The position numbers were made by a program, and so were the translations under genes. A stretch of 64,000 nt of DNA from Clostridiales bacterium (GTDB lineage Bacteria; Bacillota; Clostridia; Lachnospirales; Lachnospiraceae), in the NCBI GenBank assembly GCA_022770525.1, contig JALEHN010000077.1:62001-126000 (forward strand), given 5' to 3'. The number at the start of each line of letters is the position of its first letter. Within the stretch, counting starts at the first letter, position 1. Positions 9,093 to 18,146 of the stretch are shown piece after piece. The notes under the pieces were generated by a model. That model searched no databases, was not told where the DNA came from, and saw nothing but the letters and a program-made list of their open reading frames with translations.

Positions 9093-10514
9093 ATGGAAAT
9101 ACTTGGATTGATAGGTATTCTTGTAGCTCTGATTTTATTTATAGTTCTTGTGTATAAAAACTGCGTCAGCTACTGGTCTGTCATGATATGTGTAGCTATT
9201 GTAGCGCTGACAAATCAACTGAATCCTTTGGAAGCACTGACGAAGACATTTGTGGGCGGTCTTACAGATCTGTTTTTACAGATGTTCAGTATCGTATTCT
9301 GCGGTGCGATTCTTGGCAAACTGTTTACCGATGTCGGTGCTGCAAATTCCATTGCCACAGCACTTATTAAACGTTTTTTACCGGGTGAGGATACGAAAAA
9401 CAAGATTTTTCAGGCAGTACTGATTCTGTTTATCTTCAACGGTTTGTGCACAATGGGCGGTATTGACGGTTATGTCGGCATTTTTACAATGTTCCCGATT
9501 TATATGCTTGTTTGTAAAAAATGTGATATACCTCGAAGATTTTTACCTGGTATGATGTTTTTGAACTGTATGTTTATGGCAGCACCGGGCGCGCCTCAGA
9601 TTCACAATGTTATGGCTGTTGCGGCAATGAATTCAGCTTCAGCAGCGGCTGTTGAAGAGGGTGCGATTCCGTTTTTTGTAAATACAACGGCCGGTCTGAT
9701 TCCGGGCTGGATCTGTGTTGTTATCATTGCTGTTCTTTCTCTGACTTATATGCCTAGAGCAATTAAAAAGGCGCAGGCCAAAGGTGAACATTTTGATGCG
9801 GGCGGATGCGAAATGATTGAGAGAGATACATCGAATCTTCCGCATTGGTTTGTTTCTCTGCTTCCGTTAGTGGCTGTATTTGTATGTTACAGTATTCTGC
9901 ATCTGGATATTTTCTGGGCGCTGACCATCGGTATCGCCGCAACAGTTATTTTAATGGGCAAATATCTGCCGAGACAGGATGTCAGAGGCAATCGCATTAG
10001 TTTGATACAAAGTCTTGTGAACTCTCTAAATATGGGTGCCGGACAGTATCCGAACGCGCTGCTTAGCGTTATTACACCGTCAGGTCTTGCAGCAGTTGTA
10101 ACATCAACAGCGGCATTCGGACTTGTGATCGGTATTTTCTACGGCATGTCCGCAGCTGTGCCAATGGCACTTGTAGCATTGATCGCAACATGTGTTATCG
10201 TAGCGCTTACATCATCACCGCCTGCAGCACTGATGATTGTTCTTCCGAATATCATCGTTCCGATCGCGCTTCAGGCAGGCGTGGATATGACAGTGAATGC
10301 AGCAATCTTCACACGTATCGCAGCTATTGCGGCATCAACATTCGAATCACTGCCATTTAACGGTATGTGCGTCATGCTGATGGGCGTCAGCCATTGTACG
10401 ATTAAAGAATCCTATAAGCCGATGGGCGTTATTTCAGTAGGATTTACACTGATCGGTGCAATTATATGTACAATTCTTGCAATTATCGCACCGGGCCTGT
10501 TTGCTATCGGATGA
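9093..10514 (+). CDS. GntP-like permease (ion-transporter superfamily)
   Basis: This is an integral membrane protein of 473 residues with about 11-13 hydrophobic segments. It resembles GntP/CitM-type carboxylate or sugar-acid permeases, including a conserved-looking re-entrant region with FNGLCTMGGIDGYVG and, in the second half, SSPPAALMIVLP. It is the second gene of a two-gene unit with the UroD-like enzyme (56 nt gap, good AGGGGGAG ribosome site) and is followed by a terminator. Inference: it imports an organic acid used by the preceding enzyme. The family assignment is reasonably sure; the substrate is not. Confidence 0.75.
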   Translation: MEILGLIGILVALILFIVLVYKNCVSYWSVMICVAIVALTNQLNPLEALTKTFVGGLTDLFLQMFSIVFCGAILGKLFTDVGAANSIATALIKRFLPGEDTKNKIFQAVLILFIFNGLCTMGGIDGYVGIFTMFPIYMLVCKKCDIPRRFLPGMMFLNCMFMAAPGAPQIHNVMAVAAMNSASAAAVEEGAIPFFVNTTAGLIPGWICVVIIAVLSLTYMPRAIKKAQAKGEHFDAGGCEMIERDTSNLPHWFVSLLPLVAVFVCYSILHLDIFWALTIGIAATVILMGKYLPRQDVRGNRISLIQSLVNSLNMGAGQYPNALLSVITPSGLAAVVTSTAAFGLVIGIFYGMSAAVPMALVALIATCVIVALTSSPPAALMIVLPNIIVPIALQAGVDMTVNAAIFTRIAAIAASTFESLPFNGMCVMLMGVSHCTIKESYKPMGVISVGFTLIGAIICTILAIIAPGLFAIG

Positions 10515-10578
10515 ATAAGATACCAATCATATAATGTCAGGAAAATTTTTAAGCCTGACAGCCTAATACCATAAACGA

Positions 10579-10612
10579 GGGAGCATATCGCAGGTGCGGT
10601 ATGCTCCCTTTG
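10579..10612 (+). terminator. Terminator after the permease gene
   Basis: GGGAGCATA (10579-10587) pairs perfectly with TATGCTCCC (10600-10608), followed by TTTG. Confidence 0.8.
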
Positions 10613-10765
10613 ATTACGTTTAAGGAAACTTATTTTTGCTTTTTTATGTCATGTATATATGATAAAATGCGTTACAGTTGATCATAGATGCAAATGTCAA
10701 TATGAGCTTCGACATTTGTGGCATAAATTTGTATATATAAGTTTTGATGATACGGAGGGGTAGCA

Positions 10766-11821
10766 ATGAAGACAGTTGTTTATTTTTCGGATTTTACACA
10801 GGATTTAGTCAATGAAAGGGCATGGAAGGAAGCGGTTCAAAGGGAAACCGGTGCCGGGCAGGTGTTTGCTGTGATGAGCGGCAATTATCTTCAAAATGGT
10901 CTTCCGGCCGCAGAATCTGCCGGAATCAGAGCGCAAAGGGCAATGGCTGCAGGTGTGGATATGGTGCTTGAAATGTCTTTATATGCGTCATTATCAAGTA
11001 TTGGGATTTACGGTTACAGTGCCGCAAGAATGATGGATAAGCTTGGCTGTGTTGATGAACTTGTATTGGAGACAGAAGATGCCACGCTCGCGCAGCTTAC
11101 AGAAGCGGCATTTGTTTTGATTGGCAATTCGAGGGATTTTTCGCAGAAGGTCAGTCATTTTAAGAAAAGCGGACTGCCGTTTTATAAAGCTCAGGCGAGA
11201 GCAATGGCTGATGCGGTGGAAGACGGCGAAAGAATCATGAGCAGCTGGTACAATATTTTTGCTGTTGAATGCATCAAGGCATTGAAAATCATGTACAGCA
11301 ATATTAAGTGCCGGTGTGTGCCAAAAAGAGATATGCCAAAGAAACAGTGCCATGTCACACAGAAGCTTTCGGACTATCTTGAATATCAGATCTGCTTTTC
11401 AAAACACCGTCTGTCAGATATATACGGCGGCTATGAGGCACTGACAGAAAGTATACTTAAAAATCAGAACAGTTTTGAAAGCTTTTTGACATTTGCGGAT
11501 AAAATTGCAGGAAATACAAAAGATCTGTTTGATATCAGAAAGTATTTTCTGCGGCTTTTATGCGGCATGATGAAGTCGGATGTTTCTATCTGGAGAATGT
11601 ATGATTTTTCGCCATACGGCAGCGTGTATACAGGCAATAAGGCTGTTTTTGAGGCAGTCAGCAGTTTAAGTAATCTTTTGCTTTTGTTTAAAGAGCCGGG
11701 AAAAGAAAATGACGGTCTGTCAGCAGATGTGTTGTCCATGTTAAACCGCTCAAAACAGGAACTGTGGGAGATGGAAAGACAGGCGCAAAAGCTGTATCAG
11801 CTTCAGATGAAGGAAAGATAG
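10766..11821 (+). CDS. TmcAL-like nucleotidyltransferase-fold protein lacking the HxGH motif
   Basis: The 351-residue protein aligns by eye with TmcAL (YlbM), the tRNA(Met) cytidine acetate ligase. VFAVMSGNYLQNGLPA corresponds to the family's MSGNFLQRGEPA, the following AQRAMAAGVDMVLEMS to RAEMALxxGADLVIELP, and WYNIFAVECIKAL to the NILGxEYLKAL region. The ATP-binding HxGH motif expected near residues 8-14 (family NPFHNGH) is replaced by a stretch without histidines (DFTQDLVNE). Catalysis as in TmcAL is therefore doubtful; it may be a degenerate paralogue or have another role. GGAGGGG lies 7 nt before the ATG. A separate normal TmcAL gene would be expected elsewhere in the genome. Confidence 0.72.
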   Translation: MKTVVYFSDFTQDLVNERAWKEAVQRETGAGQVFAVMSGNYLQNGLPAAESAGIRAQRAMAAGVDMVLEMSLYASLSSIGIYGYSAARMMDKLGCVDELVLETEDATLAQLTEAAFVLIGNSRDFSQKVSHFKKSGLPFYKAQARAMADAVEDGERIMSSWYNIFAVECIKALKIMYSNIKCRCVPKRDMPKKQCHVTQKLSDYLEYQICFSKHRLSDIYGGYEALTESILKNQNSFESFLTFADKIAGNTKDLFDIRKYFLRLLCGMMKSDVSIWRMYDFSPYGSVYTGNKAVFEAVSSLSNLLLLFKEPGKENDGLSADVLSMLNRSKQELWEMERQAQKLYQLQMKER

Positions 11822-11880
11822 TGAGAAAATAAATCCTGAACAAATGATTGAGGGGTAAAAATGATCCTTAAAACGAGGGA

Positions 11881-11906
11881 GGCCCGGCAAGTAAGCCTGC
11901 CGGGCG
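11881..11906 (+). terminator. Hairpin after the TmcAL-like gene
   Basis: GCCCGGCA (11882-11889) pairs perfectly with TGCCGGGC (11898-11905). No T-run follows, so function as a terminator is uncertain. Confidence 0.4.
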
Positions 11907-12046
11907 AATGTTATGAAAAAATCAAACTGTTTGTCTAGTAATGTCTGTCTCATTACTATGTGTTTATTATACGGGGAAATTGTGACCAAAATTTGTCCAA
12001 ACAATAAAACAATTATAAAGCCTTTCTTAACAAAAAATTATAGGGA

Positions 12047-12310
12047 TTATAAATCTTCTTCTGATTTTTCAGGATCCCGGGCTTGGGCCTGTTTCATTTC
12101 CTCTCTCATTTCTTCACCTTTGTTTTGAAAATATCTGTAAAACATACCATACATGTAAAGAAAAATCGGAATAATCAGCGTGCAGTAGACGGAAGCTTTA
12201 AAAAGGCTGACAGCCATTTCTCCTTTCATCAGAGAAAAAATCAGAGTGGACAGATACATCAGTGCCAGAAGAATGACCCCGATCATAGCAAAAATTCGTT
12301 TTAATTTCAT
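12047..12310 (-). CDS. Small two-helix membrane protein of unknown function
   Basis: The protein is 87 residues. Two hydrophobic segments (about residues 6-25 and 35-57) are joined by a short loop containing KGEMAVS, followed by a charged, glutamate-rich tail, so a bitopic hairpin with a cytoplasmic tail is likely. ATG at 12310 is chosen because AAAGGAAAGGA lies just upstream on the minus strand; a longer TTG start is less likely. It stands alone between two plus-strand genes. I do not recognise the family. The 278 nt upstream of it (12311-12588) are A+T-rich and hold no other gene. Confidence 0.6.
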   Translation of the reverse strand: MKLKRIFAMIGVILLALMYLSTLIFSLMKGEMAVSLFKASVYCTLIIPIFLYMYGMFYRYFQNKGEEMREEMKQAQARDPEKSEEDL

Positions 12311-12588
12311 AAGTAAAATCCTTTCCTTTGGGGCAGGCAAAACCTGTTGCCTTTAGAAGAAGGGGAGCTGACGAATCATACCCCTTAAAAATTTTTTTTA
12401 AAAATAGTATACAATACATTTTATCATGTTGCAATGAGCGTATCATTGAAATGTTGATTATATATATGGTAACGGGAAAGTAGAAAAAGGTATGTCGAAA
12501 TTTGTCGGACGATTATGGCTATTCAATGTAAATTGTATATGATATTCTGTTTTTACAATTAAAAGATGTAAAAACAGGAGGACGATTT

Positions 12589-13650
12589 ATGACAGGTAAA
12601 TTGAAAGACTATTTTCCGATGATTAGGACCAGAGAAGAACTTCTGGCAGAAATTGAAAAACAGCCGAAGCTGTATAAACAGTTTCAAAGCTGGAATGATG
12701 AGGCGCGCAAAGAGTTTCTGGACTTTTGTACAGGTATTAAAGGTGTGAAAATGCTGTACGATTCTTTTTTTAAGGAAATCATGAATCCGGAGTATGCGCC
12801 GGAACGGCTGAATGAGTTGATTTCGCTGCTTCTTGGGGAGAACGTGAAAGTATTAAAAGTATTGCCAAATGACAGCACCCGTATTGCCGATGAGACAACA
12901 CTGGTCATCATGGACATTGTTGTTGAACTGACCGATGGCAGCATCACTAATGTGGAGGTACAAAAAATCGGATATGCATTTCCGGGGCAGAGATGTGCCT
13001 GCTATTCTGCGGATTTGCTGCTGCGTCAGTACAAAAGAGTACGCGATGAAAGCAGGAACGGGCAATTCAGTTTCATGAATATCAAGCCGGTCTATACGAT
13101 TGTTTTATTTGAGAAAAGCCGGAGAGAGTTTCGCCAGTATCCGCATACATATATTCATCGTTTCCGTCAGGAATCAGATCAGGGGATTCAATTGGATCTT
13201 TTACAGAATTATGTTTTTGTAGCGCTTGACATTTTCAGGGAAAACATGCACAATATCGATATAAACAATAAACTTGATGCATGGCTTACATTTTTGTGTG
13301 TCGATGAACCTGAATGGATAATCAAGGTCATCGAAGCACATCCTCAGTTTAAAGCCATGTATGGGCAGATTTATGATATGTGCCTGAATGTGGAAAGGGT
13401 GATGTCGATGTTTTCTGAAGAACTGAGAGAATTGGACCGGAATACGGTACAATACATGATTGACGAAATGCAGGATGAAATTGACAGAATGGGAGAAGAA
13501 ATCAAAGCTAAAAAAGAGCTGATGAATCATTTGGATGAGCAGTTGAGTCAGAAAGATGAGCAGCTGAGTCAGAAAGATGAGCAGTTGAGTCAGCAGAACG
13601 AGCAGATTAAAGCGCTTAAGAAAAGAATTAGTGAACTTGAAGAAAAATAG
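12589..13650 (+). CDS. PD-(D/E)XK nuclease-family transposase (Rpn/PDDEXK_2-like)
   Basis: This 353-residue protein has the layout of the Rpn/PDDEXK_2 family (PF12784-like): VKMLYDSFFKEIM at the start of the nuclease core, NELISLLLGE, then the catalytic region IMDIVVELTDG-SITNVEVQ, where the aspartate and the E-x-Q pair are expected active-site residues. Such proteins are DNA nucleases linked to recombination and are often present in several copies. The C-terminus is a predicted coiled coil with three heptads DEQLSQK/Q from a 21-bp tandem repeat. ACAGGAGGACG lies just before the ATG. A related nuclease is encoded at 31634-32497. It is followed by a strong terminator. Confidence 0.8.
   Translation: MTGKLKDYFPMIRTREELLAEIEKQPKLYKQFQSWNDEARKEFLDFCTGIKGVKMLYDSFFKEIMNPEYAPERLNELISLLLGENVKVLKVLPNDSTRIADETTLVIMDIVVELTDGSITNVEVQKIGYAFPGQRCACYSADLLLRQYKRVRDESRNGQFSFMNIKPVYTIVLFEKSRREFRQYPHTYIHRFRQESDQGIQLDLLQNYVFVALDIFRENMHNIDINNKLDAWLTFLCVDEPEWIIKVIEAHPQFKAMYGQIYDMCLNVERVMSMFSEELRELDRNTVQYMIDEMQDEIDRMGEEIKAKKELMNHLDEQLSQKDEQLSQKDEQLSQQNEQIKALKKRISELEEK
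13534..13596 (+). repeat. 21-bp tandem repeat, three copies, inside the nuclease gene
   Basis: Units begin at 13534, 13555 and 13576 with GATGAGCAG and encode the heptad DEQLSQ(K/Q). The copies are nearly identical, so copy number could change by slippage without breaking the frame. Confidence 0.9.
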
Positions 13651-13690
13651 GAAATCCCCCGGTGCATGATGCATCGGGGGATTTCCCATG
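13650..13690 (+). terminator. Bidirectional terminator between nuclease and amt
   Basis: GGAAATCCCCC (about 13650-13660) pairs with GGGGGATTTCC (about 13676-13686), with GGTGCAT/ATGCATC continuing the stem. It separates convergent genes. Confidence 0.85.
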
Positions 13691-13758
13691 TTTTTTGAAG
13701 GAGCGTGTACAAGGTTTGAAATTGTGCTGCGAATTTCAGACCGGTGTACGGATTTATA

Positions 13759-15504
13759 TTATTCTACATCCTGCAGTGCTGCGGTACCTTCCTCGCCGGT
13801 ACGGACTTTAACGACTTTGTCTACATTATATACAAAGATTTTGCCATCGCCGATGTGGCCGGTATAAAGCGCTTTTTTAGCAGCTTCGATAACAGAATCT
13901 ACAGGAATCTTGCTGACGACGACTTCCATTTTTACCTTTGGAAGAAGTGTGGCATCCATTTCAACACCACGGTACATTTCTCCGGCACCCTTCTGGACAC
14001 CGCAGCCCATCACCTGTGTGACGGTCATGCCGGTTACACCGAGGTCGTTCATGGCTTTCTTTACTTTCTCATAACGTGAAAGTTTTGCGATAATTGCAAC
14101 TTTGTAAATACCTGACGGAGATACAGGTGTCTGAACAACTTTGACAGAAGCGTTCTTTTCTGCATCTGAAGCACTGACATAATCGTCATTGCCAAGGTCT
14201 GTATTTTCATTGATATCCATTGTCATTGTATTTGAAATATCCATAATGCTGAAGCCTGCGTAAGCAGATGCAAGACCGTGTTCGCAGGAATCCAGGCCGA
14301 CGATTTCTTCTTCTCTTGTCACACGAAGGCCGAAAACAGCTTTAATCACAGAGAATGTAATAAGCATTGTGACAGCTGTCCATGCACATACAGAGAGGAT
14401 ACCGACAATCTGTTTGCCAAGGAGACCAAAGCCGCCGCCGTAGAATAAACCAACGACACTGTCATTGCCCGGCGCTGATGCTGTTGAGAACAGGCCGACA
14501 GCCAGTGTACCCCAGACACCGTTCATAAAGTGAACAGCAACAGCACCTACAGGGTCATCGATACGAAGTTTGTAATCAAGAAGCCATACGCCGAATACAA
14601 CAAGAACACCGGCAACAGCACCGATAATTGCGGCACCGAGAGCATCAGTTGTATCACAAGGTGCTGTGATGGCAACAAGACCTGCAAGGGAAGCGTTAAG
14701 GCACATTGAAACATCAGGTTTACCATATTTAATCCATGTAAAAATCATACAAACAACAGTAGCAACAGCAGGAGCAACAGTTGTTGTAAGGAAAATAGAA
14801 CCGAGCTGTTCTACACTTGTAGCAGCCGCACCATTGAAACCGTACCAGCCAAGCCAGAGGATGAATACACCAAGACAGCCAAGCGGAAGGTTATGGCCCG
14901 GAAAAGCGTTAACTTTTGTGATTTTTCCGGCTTTATCCTTCGTAAATTTGCCGATACGAGGTCCAAGGATCTTAGCGCCGATCAGAGCGGAGAGACCGCC
15001 GACCATATGGATGGCACATGAACCTGCAAAATCGTGGAAGCCCCACTGAGCAAGCCAGCCGCCGCCCCAGATCCAGTGAGCTTCGATTGGATATACTAAA
15101 GCAGAAATCACTGCGGAATATACACAGTAAGAAAGAAATTTTGTTCTTTCAGCCATGGCACCTGAAACGATTGTCGCCGTTGTTGCGCAGAAGACAAGGT
15201 TGAATACAAAATTGGACCAGTCAAAGTTTGCATAGTTTGTGAAAATGTCAAATCCCGGTTTACCGATTAATCCGACAACATCTTCACCTAAAAGTAAGCC
15301 GAAGCCGATTAAAATAAATGTGATTGTACCGATACAGAAATCCATCAGGTTTTTCATAAGGATATTTCCTGTATTTTTTGCTCTTGTGAAGCCTGCCTCT
15401 ACCATGGCAAAACCTGCCTGCATCCAGAATACAAGAGCAGCGCCGATTAAAAACCAGACACTAAATAATTGACCATTAATAGCACTCATAATTTCTTCAG
15501 TCAT
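13759..15504 (-). CDS. amt: Ammonium transporter with fused P-II (GlnB/GlnK-type) domain
   Basis: The 581-residue protein joins a full Amt channel to a P-II domain. Residues 1 to about 425 are the 11-helix ammonium channel, with the pore histidines in WGFHDFAGSCAIHM and VHFMNG. A linker of about 45 residues leads to the P-II domain, which has MGCGVQKG, the T-loop entry EMYRGVEM and LPKVKMEVVV, and the C-terminal TGHIGDGKIF. At the T-loop position of the uridylylated tyrosine in GlnB (RGAEYM) this protein reads RGVEMD, so control by uridylylation is not expected. ATG 15504 is set by GAGGAGG just upstream. It lies downstream of glnN on the same strand (182 nt gap). The fusion implies direct nucleotide or 2-oxoglutarate gating of ammonium uptake. 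Confidence 0.93.
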   Translation of the reverse strand: MTEEIMSAINGQLFSVWFLIGAALVFWMQAGFAMVEAGFTRAKNTGNILMKNLMDFCIGTITFILIGFGLLLGEDVVGLIGKPGFDIFTNYANFDWSNFVFNLVFCATTATIVSGAMAERTKFLSYCVYSAVISALVYPIEAHWIWGGGWLAQWGFHDFAGSCAIHMVGGLSALIGAKILGPRIGKFTKDKAGKITKVNAFPGHNLPLGCLGVFILWLGWYGFNGAAATSVEQLGSIFLTTTVAPAVATVVCMIFTWIKYGKPDVSMCLNASLAGLVAITAPCDTTDALGAAIIGAVAGVLVVFGVWLLDYKLRIDDPVGAVAVHFMNGVWGTLAVGLFSTASAPGNDSVVGLFYGGGFGLLGKQIVGILSVCAWTAVTMLITFSVIKAVFGLRVTREEEIVGLDSCEHGLASAYAGFSIMDISNTMTMDINENTDLGNDDYVSASDAEKNASVKVVQTPVSPSGIYKVAIIAKLSRYEKVKKAMNDLGVTGMTVTQVMGCGVQKGAGEMYRGVEMDATLLPKVKMEVVVSKIPVDSVIEAAKKALYTGHIGDGKIFVYNVDKVVKVRTGEEGTAALQDVE

Positions 15505-15624
15505 AATCTTTTCCTCCTCGTTAAAACAAAGCTGCCTCAAGTATAAAGCATCTGCCTGTTTTAAGTTAATTTTTTATGTAAAGAAACATTGGGGTGGTTA
15601 TGTTTCCTTATTTTTGGCAACAAT

Positions 15625-15666
15625 AAAGATGCGTACCCCAAAAAAGGTAAGGAAATACGCATCTTT
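15625..15666 (-). terminator. Terminator or attenuator between glnN and amt
   Basis: AAAGATGCGTA (15625-15635) and TACGCATCTTT (15656-15666) form a perfect 11-bp stem. A second hairpin (GAAACAT 15583-15589 with ATGTTTC 15600-15606) lies further downstream on the minus strand, so amt may be separately controlled. A weak promoter (TTAACT, 18 nt, TATACT) can be read on the minus strand before amt. Confidence 0.65.
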
Positions 15667-15686
15667 ACGTCATCAGTATTTAATTA

Positions 15687-17789
15687 TCATACTACTGAAA
15701 ACAGAAGCTGATCATATGTAGGATACGGAAGAACCTCATCAGGAATCTTAGTTTCAATAGCATCTGCTGTTTGACGGAGTTCATCCATTTCAGCAAGTAC
15801 ACTGTCGTGATAAGCCATTGCGCAGTCATACATATCTGTTTTTGCGTCAGCTGCTGCGGCAGCGGCATCAAGTTTCTCAAGACCCTCTGTAATGGAAGTA
15901 TAAGCATCGGATAACTTGCATACAAGAGCTTCCTCTGTTTTAGTTGAAATAGATGGCAGAAGTTCTTTCTTAGCAAGCGCAGACTGAACGATTTCGTCCG
16001 AGTAAGCCATCACTGACGGCAGGAAATCTTTTGTAAGCATTTCTTTCATTGTCTTTACTTCGATGCCGATGGTCTTTACATAGTTTTCAAGAAGAATCTC
16101 ATAACGTGAGAACAGTTCTTCTTTTGTGAAAATATGATGTTTAATAAACAGATCAACGTTCTTGTCAGCGATAAATGCTTTAAGTGCTTCCGGTGTTGAA
16201 GCGAGATTTGGAAGACCGCGTCTTTTTGCTTCTTCAACCCATTCCGGTGAATAACCGTTGCCGTTAAAAATAACTTTTTTATGTTTTTTAATTGCGCGTT
16301 TAATCAGGTCATGAACACCTTTTTCGATATCTTCCGGTGCATAGTCTTTAAGTTCTTCATAGAACTGATCCAGCGCTTCTGCAACTGCAGTATTCAAAGT
16401 AATATTTGGTGTTGCAACTGAAGCAGATGAACCAAGCATACGGAATTCAAATTTGTTGCCTGTAAATGCAAATGGTGATGTACGGTTTCTGTCGGTCGTA
16501 TCTTTCATAAAGTGAGGCAATACAGAAGCTCCTGTTTCAAGGATCATGCCTTCTTTACCGTCGAAATAGGAATCGCCTTCAATGGAGTGAAGGATTGCTG
16601 TAAGTTCATCACCAAGGAAGATGGAAACGATGGCAGGCGGTGCCTCGTTGCCGCCGAGTCTGTGGTCATTGCCTGCGCCGGCTGCGGATACACGCATCAT
16701 ATCAGCGTAATCATCAACAGCTTTGATAACAGCCATTAAGAAAACAAGGAACTGAATGTTTTCAGCCGGTGTTTTGCCCGGGTCAAGAAGATTGACGCCT
16801 GTGTTCGTGGACATTGACCAGTTGTTATGTTTACCGCTGCCGTTGATGCCTTCAAATGGTTTTTCGTGAAGCAGGCATACAAGACCGTGTTTATTGGCCA
16901 CCTGTTTCATAACTTCCATTGTCAGCTGGTTGTGGTCAACGGCAATATTGGTTGTATCAAAAATAGGAGCAAGTTCATGCTGAGCCGGAGCAACCTCGTT
17001 ATGTTTTGTTTTAGCCGGAATACCCAGTTTCCAGAGTTCTTCGTCCAGATCATGCATGTAAGCCGCAACTCTCGGTTTCAATGAACCAAAGTAGTGATCT
17101 TCCATTTCCTGACCTTTTGGTGCAGGTGCGCCGATTAATGTTCTTCCGCAGAAGATCAGGTCACGTCTCTGATTGTATAATTCCTTATCAACAAGGAAAT
17201 ATTCCTGCTCAGGACCGACAGTTGTTGAAACGCTTGTAACTGATGTATTACCAAGTAAATGAAGCATTCTGACAGCGGATTTATTCAATGCTTCCATAGA
17301 ACGAAGCAGCGGTGTTTTCTTATCCAGAGCTTCGCCGCTGTATGAACAGAAAGCTGTAGGAATATATAATGTACCGTCTTTAATAAATGCCGGTGATGTC
17401 GGATCCCATGCTGTGTAGCCTCTGGCCTCGAATGTGGCACGAAGACCGCCTGAAGGGAAGCTTGATGCATCAGGTTCACCTTTAACAAGTTCTTTGCCTG
17501 AGAACTCCATCAGGACTTCGCCTGCACTTGTCGGTGAAATAAAGCTGTCATGTTTTTCAGCTGTGAAGCCTGTCATCGGCTGGAACCAATGTGTAAAATG
17601 TGTTGCGCCGTTTTCTACGGCCCATTCTTTCATTGCTACAGCTACTGAATTTGCAACATCAAGTTCAAGGTGTGTACCATTTTCAATCGTTTTGCGAAGT
17701 GCTTTGTACATATCCTTCGGAAGTTTCTGACGCATCACCTTATCATTAAAAACAAGGCTGCCATATAAACCAGGAATATCTTTTGACAT
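15687..17789 (-). CDS. glnN: Glutamine synthetase type III
   Basis: GSIII makes glutamine from glutamate, ammonia and ATP. The length, 700 residues, is far above the GSI size and typical of GSIII. The catalytic glutamates are visible in GPEQEYFL and NEVAPAQHELAPIFD, and the glutamate/ATP-binding core in INGSGKHNNWS. The N-terminal SFISPTSAGEVL is GSIII-specific. The upstream region holds a consensus promoter followed by a terminator-like hairpin and a long-range inverted repeat, so expression is probably controlled at RNA level. amt-PII lies downstream. With GSI encoded at 24933 the organism has two glutamine synthetases in one cluster. Confidence 0.97.
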   Translation of the reverse strand: MSKDIPGLYGSLVFNDKVMRQKLPKDMYKALRKTIENGTHLELDVANSVAVAMKEWAVENGATHFTHWFQPMTGFTAEKHDSFISPTSAGEVLMEFSGKELVKGEPDASSFPSGGLRATFEARGYTAWDPTSPAFIKDGTLYIPTAFCSYSGEALDKKTPLLRSMEALNKSAVRMLHLLGNTSVTSVSTTVGPEQEYFLVDKELYNQRRDLIFCGRTLIGAPAPKGQEMEDHYFGSLKPRVAAYMHDLDEELWKLGIPAKTKHNEVAPAQHELAPIFDTTNIAVDHNQLTMEVMKQVANKHGLVCLLHEKPFEGINGSGKHNNWSMSTNTGVNLLDPGKTPAENIQFLVFLMAVIKAVDDYADMMRVSAAGAGNDHRLGGNEAPPAIVSIFLGDELTAILHSIEGDSYFDGKEGMILETGASVLPHFMKDTTDRNRTSPFAFTGNKFEFRMLGSSASVATPNITLNTAVAEALDQFYEELKDYAPEDIEKGVHDLIKRAIKKHKKVIFNGNGYSPEWVEEAKRRGLPNLASTPEALKAFIADKNVDLFIKHHIFTKEELFSRYEILLENYVKTIGIEVKTMKEMLTKDFLPSVMAYSDEIVQSALAKKELLPSISTKTEEALVCKLSDAYTSITEGLEKLDAAAAAADAKTDMYDCAMAYHDSVLAEMDELRQTADAIETKIPDEVLPYPTYDQLLFSVV

Positions 17790-17840
17790 ATAAATCTGCC
17801 CCTTTCATATATATCATTATTAAAACTATCTTTAAGAAGT

Positions 17841-17985
17841 TTTTTGTTCCACAAGCATTTCCCTGATGTCATAACCATAAGATGCAATCGAAACACAGAT
17901 GTAAAAACAGTGATGTCATTTGCCTTGTGGAACAAAAAGAGGGCACTCCGGTATATCTGTCATACCGAAGCGCCCTTGCTTCATG
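17841..17985 (-). promoter_or_regulatory. Structured glnN leader RNA with terminator-like hairpin
   Basis: The transcript would begin near 17985. Ten bases later a 14-bp hairpin with some G-U pairs (17941-17954 with 17962-17975) is followed directly by TCTTTTTG, the form of an intrinsic terminator. The same T-tract is the start of a second, long-range helix: 17924-17938 and 17841-17855 are a perfect 15-bp inverted repeat (RNA TTTTTGTTCCACAAG with its complement). The enclosed 68 nt contain TGACATCA twice (minus-strand reading, at 17864-17872 and 17911-17919). The two structures compete for the T-tract, as in an attenuator. No known riboswitch class is recognised. Confidence 0.6.
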
Positions 17986-17991
17986 TTCTGC

Positions 17992-18020
17992 ATCATACAC
18001 CCTTTTTTTTTGAATGTCAA
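17992..18020 (-). promoter_or_regulatory. glnN promoter
   Basis: On the minus strand TTGACA (18015-18020) and TATGAT (17992-17997) are separated by exactly 17 nt. Confidence 0.75.
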
Positions 18021-18146
18021 TCACTTTTTTGAAAAAATTTATTTTTTTCCATCAAAAAAGTTTGCAAATTGCGCCTATATTAGGAAACAACACATGTTAA
18101 AAACGATATTTTTGCAAGAAAAAAATAAAAAATTGCAATTTGGGGA

